A stretch of 32,252 nt of DNA. Origin: Sphingobium phenoxybenzoativorans. Its GTDB lineage: Bacteria; Pseudomonadota; Alphaproteobacteria; Sphingomonadales; Sphingomonadaceae. Made by a program: the position numbers and the translations under genes. Positions 1-7,701 of the stretch are shown here, in pieces; the first letter of the stretch is position 1, and every line of letters begins with the position of its first letter. The stretch lies in assembly GCF_001757355.1 (NCBI RefSeq), contig NZ_MINO01000044.1, forward strand, positions 1 to 32,252. Direction: 5' to 3'. Under the pieces are notes generated by a model. It worked only from the letters and a program-made list of their open reading frames with translations. It did not search any database and had not been told where the DNA came from.

Positions 1-61
1 TGATTATTTTACCGGGCGATGGTTTCTTTCCCCATTGCGGCGCGTGGCATAGGATATCGCC

Positions 62-391
62 ATGCCCCCCAACGACGATCCGATCGCAGATATCTCCTTT
101 ACCGCCGAGATCATTCACTGGCGCGGCCCCTCTCCCTTCTACTTCGCGGCCGTACCGGAGGAGCATGTCGGCGAGGTGCGCTATGCGGCGCGGCAGGCGA
201 GCTATGGCTGGGGCGTGGTGCCGGTGGAGGCGGAGATTGGCGGCGTGACGTTCCGCACATCGCTGTTCCCGAAGGATGGCGGCTATCTGCTGCCGTCGAA
301 GGTCGATGTCCGCAAGCGCGCAAAGATCGACCTGCAGGGACCGGTTCAGGTGGCGATGCGCATTTCGGCAGGCAACTCGCGGCGATCCTGA
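62..391 (+). CDS. DUF1905 domain protein
   Basis: This 109-residue protein is a single DUF1905 domain. The family pattern is visible: an opening strand around residues 10-17 (FTAEII), a W-x-G-x-x-x-x-Y/F segment at 20-27, a conserved S-x-GWG turn near 47-51 and a closing stretch around residues 75-102 with the LPSKVDVRK motif. DUF1905 proteins are small cytoplasmic beta-barrel-like proteins with no established biochemical role. The ATG at 62 is preceded by an AGGA at 51-54, eight bases away. The gene ends 12 bp from the stop of a convergent gene. I assign the family with good confidence and no function. Confidence 0.85.
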   Translation: MPPNDDPIADISFTAEIIHWRGPSPFYFAAVPEEHVGEVRYAARQASYGWGVVPVEAEIGGVTFRTSLFPKDGGYLLPSKVDVRKRAKIDLQGPVQVAMRISAGNSRRS

Positions 392-403
392 GACGGACGC
401 CCC

Positions 404-904
404 CTAGTCGCGGCGGCGCAGGCGTATGGTCAGGCCGCCATCGCCGGTAAGGCTGGTTTCCTGTCCCGGTTCCAGATTGAACGTCTGGGTCAGACCGACG
501 CTCCGGGAAGCGTCCCGGCCTCCACAACCGTTGACGTCGGCAGGGCGGTCCCAGTTGACGGTCAAGCGGAACCCGCTCTTGCCGGCGCCATAGTACATCA
601 GGCTGAGATTGACGGACAGCGAGGACCGCACGCCTGAATAGCGATTTTCCTCTGGCGCACAGTCGCCAGCGGGCGCGTCGCTTTTCTGCCTGCTGAACGT
701 CGCGGGCACGCGCCCCGCAAGGCGCATCGGGCCGGACCATAGCTCCTGCCCGCCCGCGCGGATATCAACCTCGATCGTCGCCTTCCGGCTTAACAGCTCA
801 TCGCGTGATTCCTGAAAGATAGGCGGCGGCACGCGCACCGGAGCCGGCGGAGGCGGCGGCAGAGCCGCGGCCGGGGCGACGGCCAGAACAAGCCATGTCA
901 TCAT
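404..904 (-). CDS. secreted protein of unknown function
   Basis: I do not recognise this 166-residue protein. It opens with a short hydrophobic stretch (residues 1-15, ending APAAA) followed by a proline-rich linker (PPPPPAPVRVPPP), so export by Sec is likely, although the signal lacks a basic N-region. The body is polar, with two cysteines in the mature part (one near residue 80, one near 127) that could pair, and ends with a beta-rich, arginine-rich tail. The start at 904 (two ATGs in a row) lies 29 bp downstream of the stop of the beta-helix gene on the same strand, so the two are probably one transcript and may act together in the periplasm or at the surface. No enzyme motif is visible. 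Confidence 0.65.
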   Translation of the reverse strand: MMTWLVLAVAPAAALPPPPPAPVRVPPPIFQESRDELLSRKATIEVDIRAGGQELWSGPMRLAGRVPATFSRQKSDAPAGDCAPEENRYSGVRSSLSVNLSLMYYGAGKSGFRLTVNWDRPADVNGCGGRDASRSVGLTQTFNLEPGQETSLTGDGGLTIRLRRRD

Positions 905-933
905 ATCATACCCGTTCGGTTGGAGGCGGCATG

Positions 934-1872
934 CTACCGCCGGTCAGTGACCTTGATCCCGCTCGCAATCCTGTTCGCGCCTATGCGCACGCGGTCGTCG
1001 GTCCAGTTGGCGACGAAGGTGCTCTGACGCGAGAGGCCGGGGACGAAGGAAGCGCTATTGTCCGCGATCACCAGGCCGGACGAGTCATGCTCCCGCCCCT
1101 CCGGCGCGACGGTGATGAAGGCGCTGTAATTTTCCTTGTCGCGGCCCTGCACCATCTCGTTTCCGCTGATCGTGCCGGATGCGCCATTGCTGAGGTCGAT
1201 CATATAATTGGTCGCGCGGCCGGCGCTGTCGTCGAAGCTGTTGCCGGTGATCGTCACGCGCGGGCTGCGGGTCTTGAGATAATGGCCGCCATTGCCCGCC
1301 TCGAACCGTGAGCGGGTGACGGTGAGGCTGCCATAATTGCCGGTATAGACGCCATGCGCGCAGTCGAGATCGCGGTCGCAGCGGCCAAGACGCTGGAACG
1401 TGCTGTGGTCGATGCGGATCGCGCCATTGGCGTCGTCATGGGTGAGGATGCCCTCCTCACTGTTGCGAAAGACCGCTCCCTCCACGTCCAGATTGCCCTG
1501 CTCCAGCCGGATCCCCGCGCCATTGCCGTCCGGCACGCGCAGGCTCTGGAAGATGAGGCCATCGACATGGGCGGCGCGGCCGCGCAGGACGAGCGCGGCC
1601 TTGCCCTCGCAGATCGCGCCGTCGAAAATGACCGTGCGGGGCTGTGCGGCGCGATAGGCGATGTCTCCGCCCTCCTGCACTGCGCATTGACGGTAGGTGC
1701 CGGGCGCGATGACGATGGTCCCCGCGCCGTCGCCGATCGAGGAAACGGCGGAGGCCAGCGACGCGAAGCTGCGGCCGGTTTCCGCGACGGTGAAGGCGGT
1801 GCCTCCCCCCTGCGCGGTCGCGGTGGCGGCGATGGCGGCGGTGAGCAGCAGGGCGATGGGCAGGATACGCAT
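934..1872 (-). CDS. secreted right-handed parallel beta-helix protein
   Basis: The protein has 312 residues from the ATG at 1872. A clear signal peptide (MRILPIALLL start, cleavage after ATA near residue 20) is followed by repeated short strands with the G-I/V-x-x-x-x-N-x-F/I spacing typical of right-handed beta-helix (pectate-lyase-like) proteins. Examples are the runs containing HVDGLIFQ, VEGAVFRNS, IDHSTFQRL, VTRSRFEAG and ITGNSF. Proteins of this fold usually bind or cleave polysaccharide, but I cannot identify catalytic residues, so the substrate is unknown. Longer in-frame starts (back to 1992) would bury the signal peptide and were not chosen. The downstream secreted gene is 29 bp away. 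The upstream region carries the 11-bp repeat array. Confidence 0.8.
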   Translation of the reverse strand: MRILPIALLLTAAIAATATAQGGGTAFTVAETGRSFASLASAVSSIGDGAGTIVIAPGTYRQCAVQEGGDIAYRAAQPRTVIFDGAICEGKAALVLRGRAAHVDGLIFQSLRVPDGNGAGIRLEQGNLDVEGAVFRNSEEGILTHDDANGAIRIDHSTFQRLGRCDRDLDCAHGVYTGNYGSLTVTRSRFEAGNGGHYLKTRSPRVTITGNSFDDSAGRATNYMIDLSNGASGTISGNEMVQGRDKENYSAFITVAPEGREHDSSGLVIADNSASFVPGLSRQSTFVANWTDDRVRIGANRIASGIKVTDRR

Positions 1873-2047
1873 GAAGGCGCACTTAACCCATGGGACGTGA
1901 AAGCGCGATGAGCGGAAGTGGTTAACTCGCGACCGTGGATTGCAGGGCGCGCCTGTTGGAAAGGACCTCCTACACCGACCCTGAAAATCCAACGAAGTTG
2001 CGGAAGTTGCGGGTTGTGAGATGTTTTAGCCGGATTTTGCGTGGAAA

Positions 2048-2212
2048 GTCGCATGGTGGTCGCACAAAAGTCCCATGTAGGTCGCATGTGAGTCCCACGT
2101 ACGTCTCTCCTGCGTCGCACTTGAGTCCCACCTACGTCCCATGTGCGTCTCACTTGAGTCCCATATACGTCGCACTTACGTCCCATGTGCGTCCTATGCA
2201 CGTCGCAGTCGG
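2048..2212. repeat. 15-copy 11-bp tandem repeat array, consensus GTCSCAYNTRM
   Basis: Fifteen consecutive 11-mers start exactly every 11 bases with GTC; most read GTCCCA or GTCGCA followed by a variable five-base tail. Units 3-11 also show a 33-bp super-period in the tail ends (TAG/TGC, TGA, TAC). The phase is never broken over 165 bp, although individual units have diverged (for example unit 6 GTCTCTCCTGC and unit 14 GTCCTATGCAC). The array sits in the 494-bp gap between the beta-helix gene (start 1872) and the EF-Tu-like gene (end 2367), so it is upstream of the former and downstream of the latter. A possible degenerate copy lies at about 1879-1898, close to the beta-helix start. I see no gene in the rest of the gap (1873-2047 and 2213-2366). 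Confidence 0.9.
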
Positions 2213-2366
2213 GGGACATATGCGGCATGGGCGGGATCAGCGCTTTGGCGTGGCGCGCGGTGGGTGCGGACTTCTGTTCCATGTGCGGTAGTAGAGCATG
2301 GACGCCCGGATGTAGGACAGGAATTTGGCTTTGGCCGTTTGTCCGGAAGCGACCATTTGTTGCCCT

Positions 2367-2696
2367 TCAGCGTTGCGGATCGAGCACTCTCAGGATCGTG
2401 CCGGTAGCCACCAGCTTGAGTCCTTCTTGAATACGCCACTCACGCCCTTTGCGAATTTCGGATGCAACTGCAGGGGATACCCACAGAGTTATTGTTTTTT
2501 GGATTGTATCACCGGGCGCAACCCGCTCGCCTTCCGCTAACTCTATGAAACCCATACACATGTCGCTGTCGTCGGGGCCGAAGAAATTATGGTTAGGCCG
2601 ATAGCTGCCGCCACCCAGCAGCGGTGAACTTCGGCCACCTTCTTCCGTCGATAAAAAATGGATGCGTGCTTCTACAAGGAACTGATCGGTTTCCAT
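2367..2696 (-). CDS. stand-alone EF-Tu domain III-like protein
   Basis: This 109-residue protein matches the third (C-terminal beta-barrel) domain of elongation factor Tu and nothing else. It carries the FLSTEEGGR-S-P segment that corresponds to EF-Tu YVLSKEEGGRHTPF, then a Y-R-P motif, a mid-domain GFIELAEGERVAPGD run equivalent to EF-Tu GxIELPEGVEMVMPGD, and a final REW-x-IQEGLKLVATGTI-x-VL strand like FAIREGGRTVGAGVV. There is no GTPase domain, so it cannot be an elongation factor; its role is unknown. I use the ATG at 2696 because it begins just before the domain. An ATG at 2753 is in frame and has GGGG about nine bases upstream, so a 128-residue form is possible. Its upstream side abuts a palindromic repeat. 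Confidence 0.75.
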   Translation of the reverse strand: METDQFLVEARIHFLSTEEGGRSSPLLGGGSYRPNHNFFGPDDSDMCMGFIELAEGERVAPGDTIQKTITLWVSPAVASEIRKGREWRIQEGLKLVATGTILRVLDPQR

Positions 2697-2754
2697 TGCG
2701 ACACTTTGCAATCGTTCGGTTGGCGGCGCAACGAATGTCCGCACCCCACCCATA

Positions 2755-2853
2755 TCGTCATCCCCGCGGACGCGGGGACCCAACGCGCCTTCGGCCTGCA
2801 AGGCGTGGGAGGGGAGATGGGTTCCCGCTTTCGCGGGAATGACGGGTTATAAA
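2755..2853. repeat. palindromic interspersed element (CGTCATCCCCGCG type)
   Basis: Two outward arms flank a short centre. The left arm contains GTCATCCCCGCG-GA-CGCGGGGACCCA and the right arm TGGGTTCCCGC-TTTC-GCGGGAATGACG, so each arm folds into its own hairpin and the two arms are also inverted repeats of one another (CGTCAT/ATGACG ends, ACCCA/TGGGT inner edges). This is the commonest intergenic palindrome style in sphingomonads and related alphaproteobacteria. It lies downstream of the metH C-terminal gene and just upstream of the EF-Tu-like gene. Confidence 0.85.
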
Positions 2854-2904
2854 ATGGGGCGATGCTCACTCCACCCGATCCCCATGAATATCGGCCGGAA
2901 AAGC

Positions 2905-5505
2905 TCAATCCAGATTCGGCCGCAGATAGCGCTCCGCCGTTTCCAGATCGATCCCGCGCCGCGCGGCATAATCCTCCAACTGGTCGCGGCCGACGCGGGC
3001 GACGCCGAAATATTCCGCCTGCGGGTGACCGAAATAGAAGCCGCTGACCGCCGCCGTCGGCAGCATCGCGAAGCTTTCCGTGAGCGTGATGCCGGTCTTG
3101 TGATGCGCGTCCAGCATTTTGAACAGTATCGGTTTCAGGCTGTGTTCGGGGCAGGCGGGATAGCCGGGCGCGGGGCGGATGCCGCGATATTGTTCCTTGA
3201 TCAGCGCCTCATTGGTGAGTTGCTCACCCTCCGCATAGCCCCAGAGCGCGGTGCGGACATAATGGTGGAGCCGCTCGGCAAAGGCTTCTGCCAGGCGGTC
3301 GGCCAACGCTTTCAGCAGGATGTCGGAATAATCGTCAATGGCATTTTTGAAGCGGGCGAGGTGCGGTTCGATGCCGTGGATGCCGACCGCGAAGCCGCCG
3401 ATCCAGTCGCCGTCATGGCTGATGAAGTCGGCCAGGCACATATTGGCGCGCCCCTCGCGCTTCTGGATCTGTTGGCGCAGCATCGGCAGGCGGACATGAT
3501 TTTCATCCTCCACATGGACGATGATGTCGTCGCCCTCGCGCCGGCAGGGCCAGAGACCAGCGACGCCGCGCGCCGTCAGCCAGTTTTCCGCGATCACCTT
3601 GTCCAGCATCGCCTGCGCATCGTTGAACAGGCTGGTGGCGCTTTCGCCCACAACCTCATCGCTGAGGATCGCGGGATAATTGCCCGCCAGCTCCCAGGCG
3701 CGGAAGAAGGGCGTCCAGTCGATATAGTCGCGCAGGTCCTTCAAGTCCCAGTTGGGGAAGCTGTGGACGCCGGGCAGGCGCGGGCGCGGGGCCTTCAGGC
3801 TTTCGTCAATCTCGAAGGCGTTGGCGCGGGCGTCTTCGATACTGACGAGTTCGCTCTGCCCCTTGTTGGCGCGGGCGATGCGGACATGCTCATAATCGTC
3901 CTTGGTCTTTGTAACGAAATCGGCCTTCTGCGCTTCGCTGAGCAGCGCGGTGGCGACGCCGACGGCGCGGCTGGCGTCCAGCACATGCACGACCGGGCCG
4001 GTGAAGGCGGGATCGATGCGCAGGGCGGTGTGGACGCGCGATGTCGTGGCACCGCCGATGAGCAGCGGCATCGTCATTTCCGCGCGCTGCATTTCCTGCG
4101 CCACCGTCACCATCTCGTCCAGCGAGGGGGTGATGAGGCCGGACAGGCCGATCATGTCGGCGTCATTCTCATTCGCGGCCTTGATGATGTCCTGCCAGGG
4201 GACCATGACGCCCAGGTCGATGACTTCGAACCCGTTGCACTGGAGCACGACGCCGACGATGTTCTTGCCGATGTCATGGACGTCGCCCTTGACGGTCGCC
4301 ATGATGATCTTGCCCTTGCCCTTTGCGCCGGGTTCCTTCGCGGCCTCGATGAAGGGCAGCAGGTGGGCGACGGCCTTCTTCATGACGCGGGCGGATTTCA
4401 CCACTTGCGGCAGGAACATCTTGCCGGAGCCGAACAGGTCGCCGACGACATTCATGCCGTCCATCAGCGGGCCTTCGATCACCTCGATCGGCTTGTCGGC
4501 GGACAGGCGGGCTTCCTCCGTATCCTCGACGACATACATGTCGATGCCCTTGACCAGCGCATGTTCCAGCCGCTTGGTCACGGTCCAGCCGCGCCATTCC
4601 TCCGCCGCCTTTTCCGCCGCCGCGTCCGTGCCGCGATATTTCTCCGCGATGGTAACGAGACGCTCGCCCGCCTCCGGGTCGCGGTTCAGCAGCACATCCT
4701 CGCACGCGGTGCGCAGTTCCGGGTCGATCGAGTCGTAGACGTCGAGCTGCCCGGCATTGACGATCGCCATGTCGAGCCCGGCGGGAATGGCGTGGTAGAG
4801 GAATACCGAGTGCATCGCCCGGCGCACCGGCTCATTACCGCGAAAGGAGAAGCTGAAGTTGGACAGGCCGCCGGAAATATGGACGTGCGGGCAGCGCGCC
4901 TTGATCTCCCGGCACGCCTCGATGAAGTCGACGCCGTAATTATTATGCTCCTCGATCCCCGTCGCGACCGCGAAGATATTGGGGTCGAAGATGATGTCCT
5001 CCGGCGGGAAGCCGATGCCCATCAGGAGATTATAGGCGCGCTCGCAAATCTCGACCTTGCGCGCCTGCGTGTCGGCCTGCCCCACCTCGTCGAAGGCCAT
5101 GACGACCACGGCGGCACCATAGGCCATGACGCGGCGGGCGTGATAGAGAAACGCCTCCTCGCCTTCCTTCATGCTGATCGAATTGACGATCGGCTTGCCG
5201 GACACGCATTTCAGGCCCGCCTCGATCACCGACCATTTGGAGCTGTCGATCATCACCGGCACGCGGCTGATATCCGGTTCCGCCGTCATCAGCTTGAGAA
5301 AGGTGGTCATCGCCGCCTCTGCGTCTAGCAGGCCCTCGTCCATATTGACGTCGACGATCTGCGCGCCATTCTCCACCTGCTCGCGGGCGATGTCGATCGC
5401 CGCGGCATAATCGCCCGCCATGATCAGCTTCTTGAACTTCGCCGATCCGGTGACGTTGGTGCGCTCGCCGATATTGACGAAATTGGCGGTGGTGTTGGTG
5501 GTCAT
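2905..5505 (-). CDS. metH: methionine synthase, pterin/cobalamin/activation part
   Basis: This 866-residue protein is the C-terminal three quarters of cobalamin-dependent methionine synthase. In order it has the pterin-binding TIM barrel (about residues 5-265, with NIGERTN near 11 and the [15 protein letters not shown] run at 85-99), the four-helix B12 cap (about 290-390), the cobalamin-binding Rossmann domain (about 395-520) with DVHDIGKN and the cobalt-ligating His410, and the SAM-dependent reactivation domain (about 540-866) with GYPACPEH and [15 protein letters not shown]. It takes methyl from 5-methyl-THF via methylcobalamin. It lacks the homocysteine-binding barrel, which is encoded by the preceding gene. 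The two together make up a full-length MetH of about 1,210 residues. Start at 5505. A palindromic element separates it from its partner. Confidence 0.96.
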   Translation of the reverse strand: MTTNTTANFVNIGERTNVTGSAKFKKLIMAGDYAAAIDIAREQVENGAQIVDVNMDEGLLDAEAAMTTFLKLMTAEPDISRVPVMIDSSKWSVIEAGLKCVSGKPIVNSISMKEGEEAFLYHARRVMAYGAAVVVMAFDEVGQADTQARKVEICERAYNLLMGIGFPPEDIIFDPNIFAVATGIEEHNNYGVDFIEACREIKARCPHVHISGGLSNFSFSFRGNEPVRRAMHSVFLYHAIPAGLDMAIVNAGQLDVYDSIDPELRTACEDVLLNRDPEAGERLVTIAEKYRGTDAAAEKAAEEWRGWTVTKRLEHALVKGIDMYVVEDTEEARLSADKPIEVIEGPLMDGMNVVGDLFGSGKMFLPQVVKSARVMKKAVAHLLPFIEAAKEPGAKGKGKIIMATVKGDVHDIGKNIVGVVLQCNGFEVIDLGVMVPWQDIIKAANENDADMIGLSGLITPSLDEMVTVAQEMQRAEMTMPLLIGGATTSRVHTALRIDPAFTGPVVHVLDASRAVGVATALLSEAQKADFVTKTKDDYEHVRIARANKGQSELVSIEDARANAFEIDESLKAPRPRLPGVHSFPNWDLKDLRDYIDWTPFFRAWELAGNYPAILSDEVVGESATSLFNDAQAMLDKVIAENWLTARGVAGLWPCRREGDDIIVHVEDENHVRLPMLRQQIQKREGRANMCLADFISHDGDWIGGFAVGIHGIEPHLARFKNAIDDYSDILLKALADRLAEAFAERLHHYVRTALWGYAEGEQLTNEALIKEQYRGIRPAPGYPACPEHSLKPILFKMLDAHHKTGITLTESFAMLPTAAVSGFYFGHPQAEYFGVARVGRDQLEDYAARRGIDLETAERYLRPNLD

Positions 5506-5517
5506 CTTCTTTTCTCA

Positions 5518-5614
5518 CTCCCCTCCCGCTTGCGGGAGGGGTCGGGGGAGGGTCTGTCTGTTCGAGCGGGAGCGCACAGGCCCTCCCCTAACCCCTCCCG
5601 CAAGCGGGAGGGGG
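5518..5614. repeat. palindromic element with CCCCTCCCGC-TT-GCGGGAGGGG arms
   Basis: Two 33-bp arms (5520-5552 and 5580-5612) are near-perfect inverted repeats of each other; each arm contains a perfect 22-bp hairpin (CCCCTCCCGC-TT-GCGGGAGGGG). The centre (5553-5579) is unrelated sequence. It occupies nearly the whole gap between the two metH genes, and on the transcribed strand its G-rich arm lies about 13 bases before the metH C-terminal start. It could stabilise or attenuate the mRNA there. Confidence 0.88.
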
Positions 5615-5618
5615 ATAG

Positions 5619-6665
5619 TCACGCCGCTATATGCATTGGTTCCAGGCCCGCAAGCCGCGTCACGACCGGCAGCTCCGGCACGGCGCGCGGCTTGTGACCC
5701 GCAAGCGCCTTCGCCACCGCGCCGATATGCGCGGGCGTCGTGCCGCAGCAGCCGCCGACCATGTTGACCAGCCCCTCATCCACCCACTGGCCGATCAGCT
5801 TCGCGGTGGTTTCGGGCAATTCGTCATACTGGCCGAGTTCGTTCGGCAGTCCGGCATTGGGGTAAGCGAGGATCAGCGTGTCCGCATTCTTCGCCAGCTC
5901 GCCGAGATAGGGACGCAGCAGGTCGGCGCCGAAGGCGCAATTGACGCCGATGGTCAGCGGCTTCAGGTGCCGCAGCGAATACCAGAAGGCGTTGACCGTG
6001 TGGCCCGACAGATTGCGGCCGGACATGTCGGTGATGGTGAAGGACAGCATCAGCGGCACGGAGCGGCCCGACGCTTCCTCCGCCTCCCGCGCGGCCATGC
6101 CCGCCGCCTTGGCGTTCAGCGTGTCGAAGCAGGTCTCGACGAGGAGGAAATCCACACCGCCTTCGATCAGCGCCTCGCACTGTTCGCGATACTGGTCCTT
6201 CAGCGTGTCGTAGTCGACCTCGCGATAGGCCGGGTCGTTCACATCGGGGGAGATGGACAACGTCTTGTTCGTCGGACCGATGGAGCCAGCGACGAAGCGC
6301 GGCCGGCCGTCCTTCGCGGTGGCGGCGTCGCAGCATTTCCGCGCGATCTTCGCGGCGGCGACGTTCAATTCCTTCACCAGATGCTCGCAGCCATAATCGG
6401 CCATGGCGATGCCGGTGGAGCTGAAGGTGTTGGTTTCGATCATGTCCGCGCCCGCGTCGAGATAGGCGGTGTGGATCGCCTCCACGATGTCCGGCCGGGT
6501 CAGGCAGAGCAGGTCGTTATTGCCCTTCTGGTCTTTCTCAAGGTCCAGGTCGCCACGATAGTCGGCTTCACTCAACCCATATTTCTGGATCGACGTGCCG
6601 TAGCCGCCGTCGAAGATCATGATCTTCTCTGCGGCGATTTTGCGGAATTGGTCTTCAGCGGTCAT
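5619..6665 (-). CDS. metH: methionine synthase, homocysteine-binding part
   Basis: This 348-residue protein is the N-terminal homocysteine methyltransferase barrel of MetH. It starts with the DGGYGTSIQ loop (19-27) that corresponds to DGAMGT in E. coli MetH. It carries the substrate loop ETNTFSS (77-83) and the three zinc-binding cysteines: Cys243 in GVNCAFG and Cys306/Cys307 in GGCCGTTP. These activate the homocysteine thiolate for attack on methylcobalamin held by the separate C-terminal protein. The protein ends soon after the barrel with no cobalamin domain, and the next gene starts with its own ATG, so this is a genuine gene split, not a frameshift. It is the third gene of the regulator-metF-metH operon. 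Confidence 0.95.
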   Translation of the reverse strand: MTAEDQFRKIAAEKIMIFDGGYGTSIQKYGLSEADYRGDLDLEKDQKGNNDLLCLTRPDIVEAIHTAYLDAGADMIETNTFSSTGIAMADYGCEHLVKELNVAAAKIARKCCDAATAKDGRPRFVAGSIGPTNKTLSISPDVNDPAYREVDYDTLKDQYREQCEALIEGGVDFLLVETCFDTLNAKAAGMAAREAEEASGRSVPLMLSFTITDMSGRNLSGHTVNAFWYSLRHLKPLTIGVNCAFGADLLRPYLGELAKNADTLILAYPNAGLPNELGQYDELPETTAKLIGQWVDEGLVNMVGGCCGTTPAHIGAVAKALAGHKPRAVPELPVVTRLAGLEPMHIAA

Positions 6666-6675
6666 TCTTGAAACC

Positions 6676-6753
6676 CCGTTCGGGCTGAGCTTGTCGAAGC
6701 CCTGCCCTTTCTCAAAAAGAAGTACAGTCCTTCGACAAGCTCAGGACGAACGG
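6676..6753. repeat. palindromic element, CCGTTCGGGCTGAGCTTG arms (copy 1)
   Basis: The 24-bp arms at 6676-6699 and 6730-6753 are inverted repeats around a GAGCTTGTCGAAG/CTTCGACAAGCTC core, enclosing about 30 bp of unrelated A-rich sequence. This family is widespread in sphingomonad intergenic DNA; a second copy is at 11149-11247. It fills the gap between metF and the homocysteine-binding metH gene. Confidence 0.9.
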
Positions 6754-6762
6754 AAACAGTCT

Positions 6763-7701
6763 TTATGCCAGTGCTTCGACCGCCACCCTCGGCCGCAGCC
6801 CAAGCAGGTGGCAGATCGCGTAGCTGAGTTCCGCGCGGTTGAGCGTGTAGAAGTGGAATTCCCGCACGCCGCCGGCATAAAGCTTGCGGCACAGTTCCGC
6901 CGTCAGCGTCGCGGCGACGAGCTGACGCGCGCCGGGATGGTCGTCCAGCCCTTCGAACAGGCGGCCCATCCAGGAGGGCACCTCCGTATTGCACATCGCC
7001 GCCATGCGCAGGGTGCTGGCGAAGTTGGACACGGGCATGATGCCCGGCACGATTTCCGCATCGATCCCCGCCGCGGCGGCCTTGTCGCGAAAACGGAAGA
7101 AAGCTTCGGGCGTGAAGAAGAACTGGGTGATGGCGCGGGTCGCCCCGGCGTCGATCTTCCGCTTCAGATTGTCGATGTCGCTCTGCGCGCTTTCCGCATC
7201 CGGATGGGTTTCGGGATAGGCGGCGACGGAAATCTCGAACGGGTGCAGGCGGGTCAGCCCCTCCACCAGTTCAGCCGCGCCGGTATAGCCCTGCGGGTGC
7301 GGCACGAATTTCGTGCCCGCCTCCGGCGGATCGCCGCGCAAGGCGACGATATGACGGACACCGGCTTGCCAATAGGCGTCGGCGACCTCGGCAATCTCAT
7401 CCTTGCTGGCGGCGACGCAGGTCAGGTGTGCGGCGGCGGCAAGGTCCGTTTCCTTCGCGATGCGCGCGACGGTGTTATGCGTCCGCTCCCGCGTCGATCC
7501 GCCCGCACCATAGGTGACGGACACGAAGCGCGGACCAAGCGGGCTGAGCGTCTGAATGCTGTTCCACAGCGTCTCCTCCATCTTCTCCGTCTTGGGCGGG
7601 AAAAATTCGAAGCTGACCTGCGCATCGCCGGACAGATCGGCGAACAACGGCGCATCCAGCGCCCGCCGGGCTTCCTCAAGCTGGGAGAGGGAGAAATTCA
7701 T
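6763..7701 (-). CDS. metF: 5,10-methylenetetrahydrofolate reductase
   Basis: MetF reduces 5,10-methylene-THF to 5-methyl-THF, the methyl donor used by the MetH proteins encoded just downstream. The protein has 312 residues (E. coli MetF is 296). Family motifs are visible: SFEFFPPKTEKMEE near residues 29-42 (catalytic Glu in the first strand), FVSVTYGAGGS near 58-68, VALRGDPPE near 118-126, AAYPETHPDA, ITQFFF (FAD and folate pocket) and a C-terminal GVREFHFYTLNRAEL. Its ATG overlaps the stop codon of the ArsR-family gene (TCAT on the plus strand, ATGA on the coding strand), so translation is probably coupled. Confidence 0.96.
   Translation of the reverse strand: MNFSLSQLEEARRALDAPLFADLSGDAQVSFEFFPPKTEKMEETLWNSIQTLSPLGPRFVSVTYGAGGSTRERTHNTVARIAKETDLAAAAHLTCVAASKDEIAEVADAYWQAGVRHIVALRGDPPEAGTKFVPHPQGYTGAAELVEGLTRLHPFEISVAAYPETHPDAESAQSDIDNLKRKIDAGATRAITQFFFTPEAFFRFRDKAAAAGIDAEIVPGIMPVSNFASTLRMAAMCNTEVPSWMGRLFEGLDDHPGARQLVAATLTAELCRKLYAGGVREFHFYTLNRAELSYAICHLLGLRPRVAVEALA

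Noticed and set aside
2048..2212. CRISPR array
   Set aside because: The repeats are contiguous 11-mers without spacers and no cas gene is near.
1935..2291. 118-codon plus-strand frame with an 11-residue repeat (SHxSPxYVxxx)
   Set aside because: Any 11-bp tandem array gives an 11-residue repeat in an open frame; there is no ribosome-binding site and the flanks are not protein-like. The DNA repeat is the primary signal.
2839..5328. 829-codon open frame opposite the metH C-terminal gene
   Set aside because: Antisense shadow of a highly conserved gene in high-GC DNA; its translation is His/Asp/Arg-rich with no domain.
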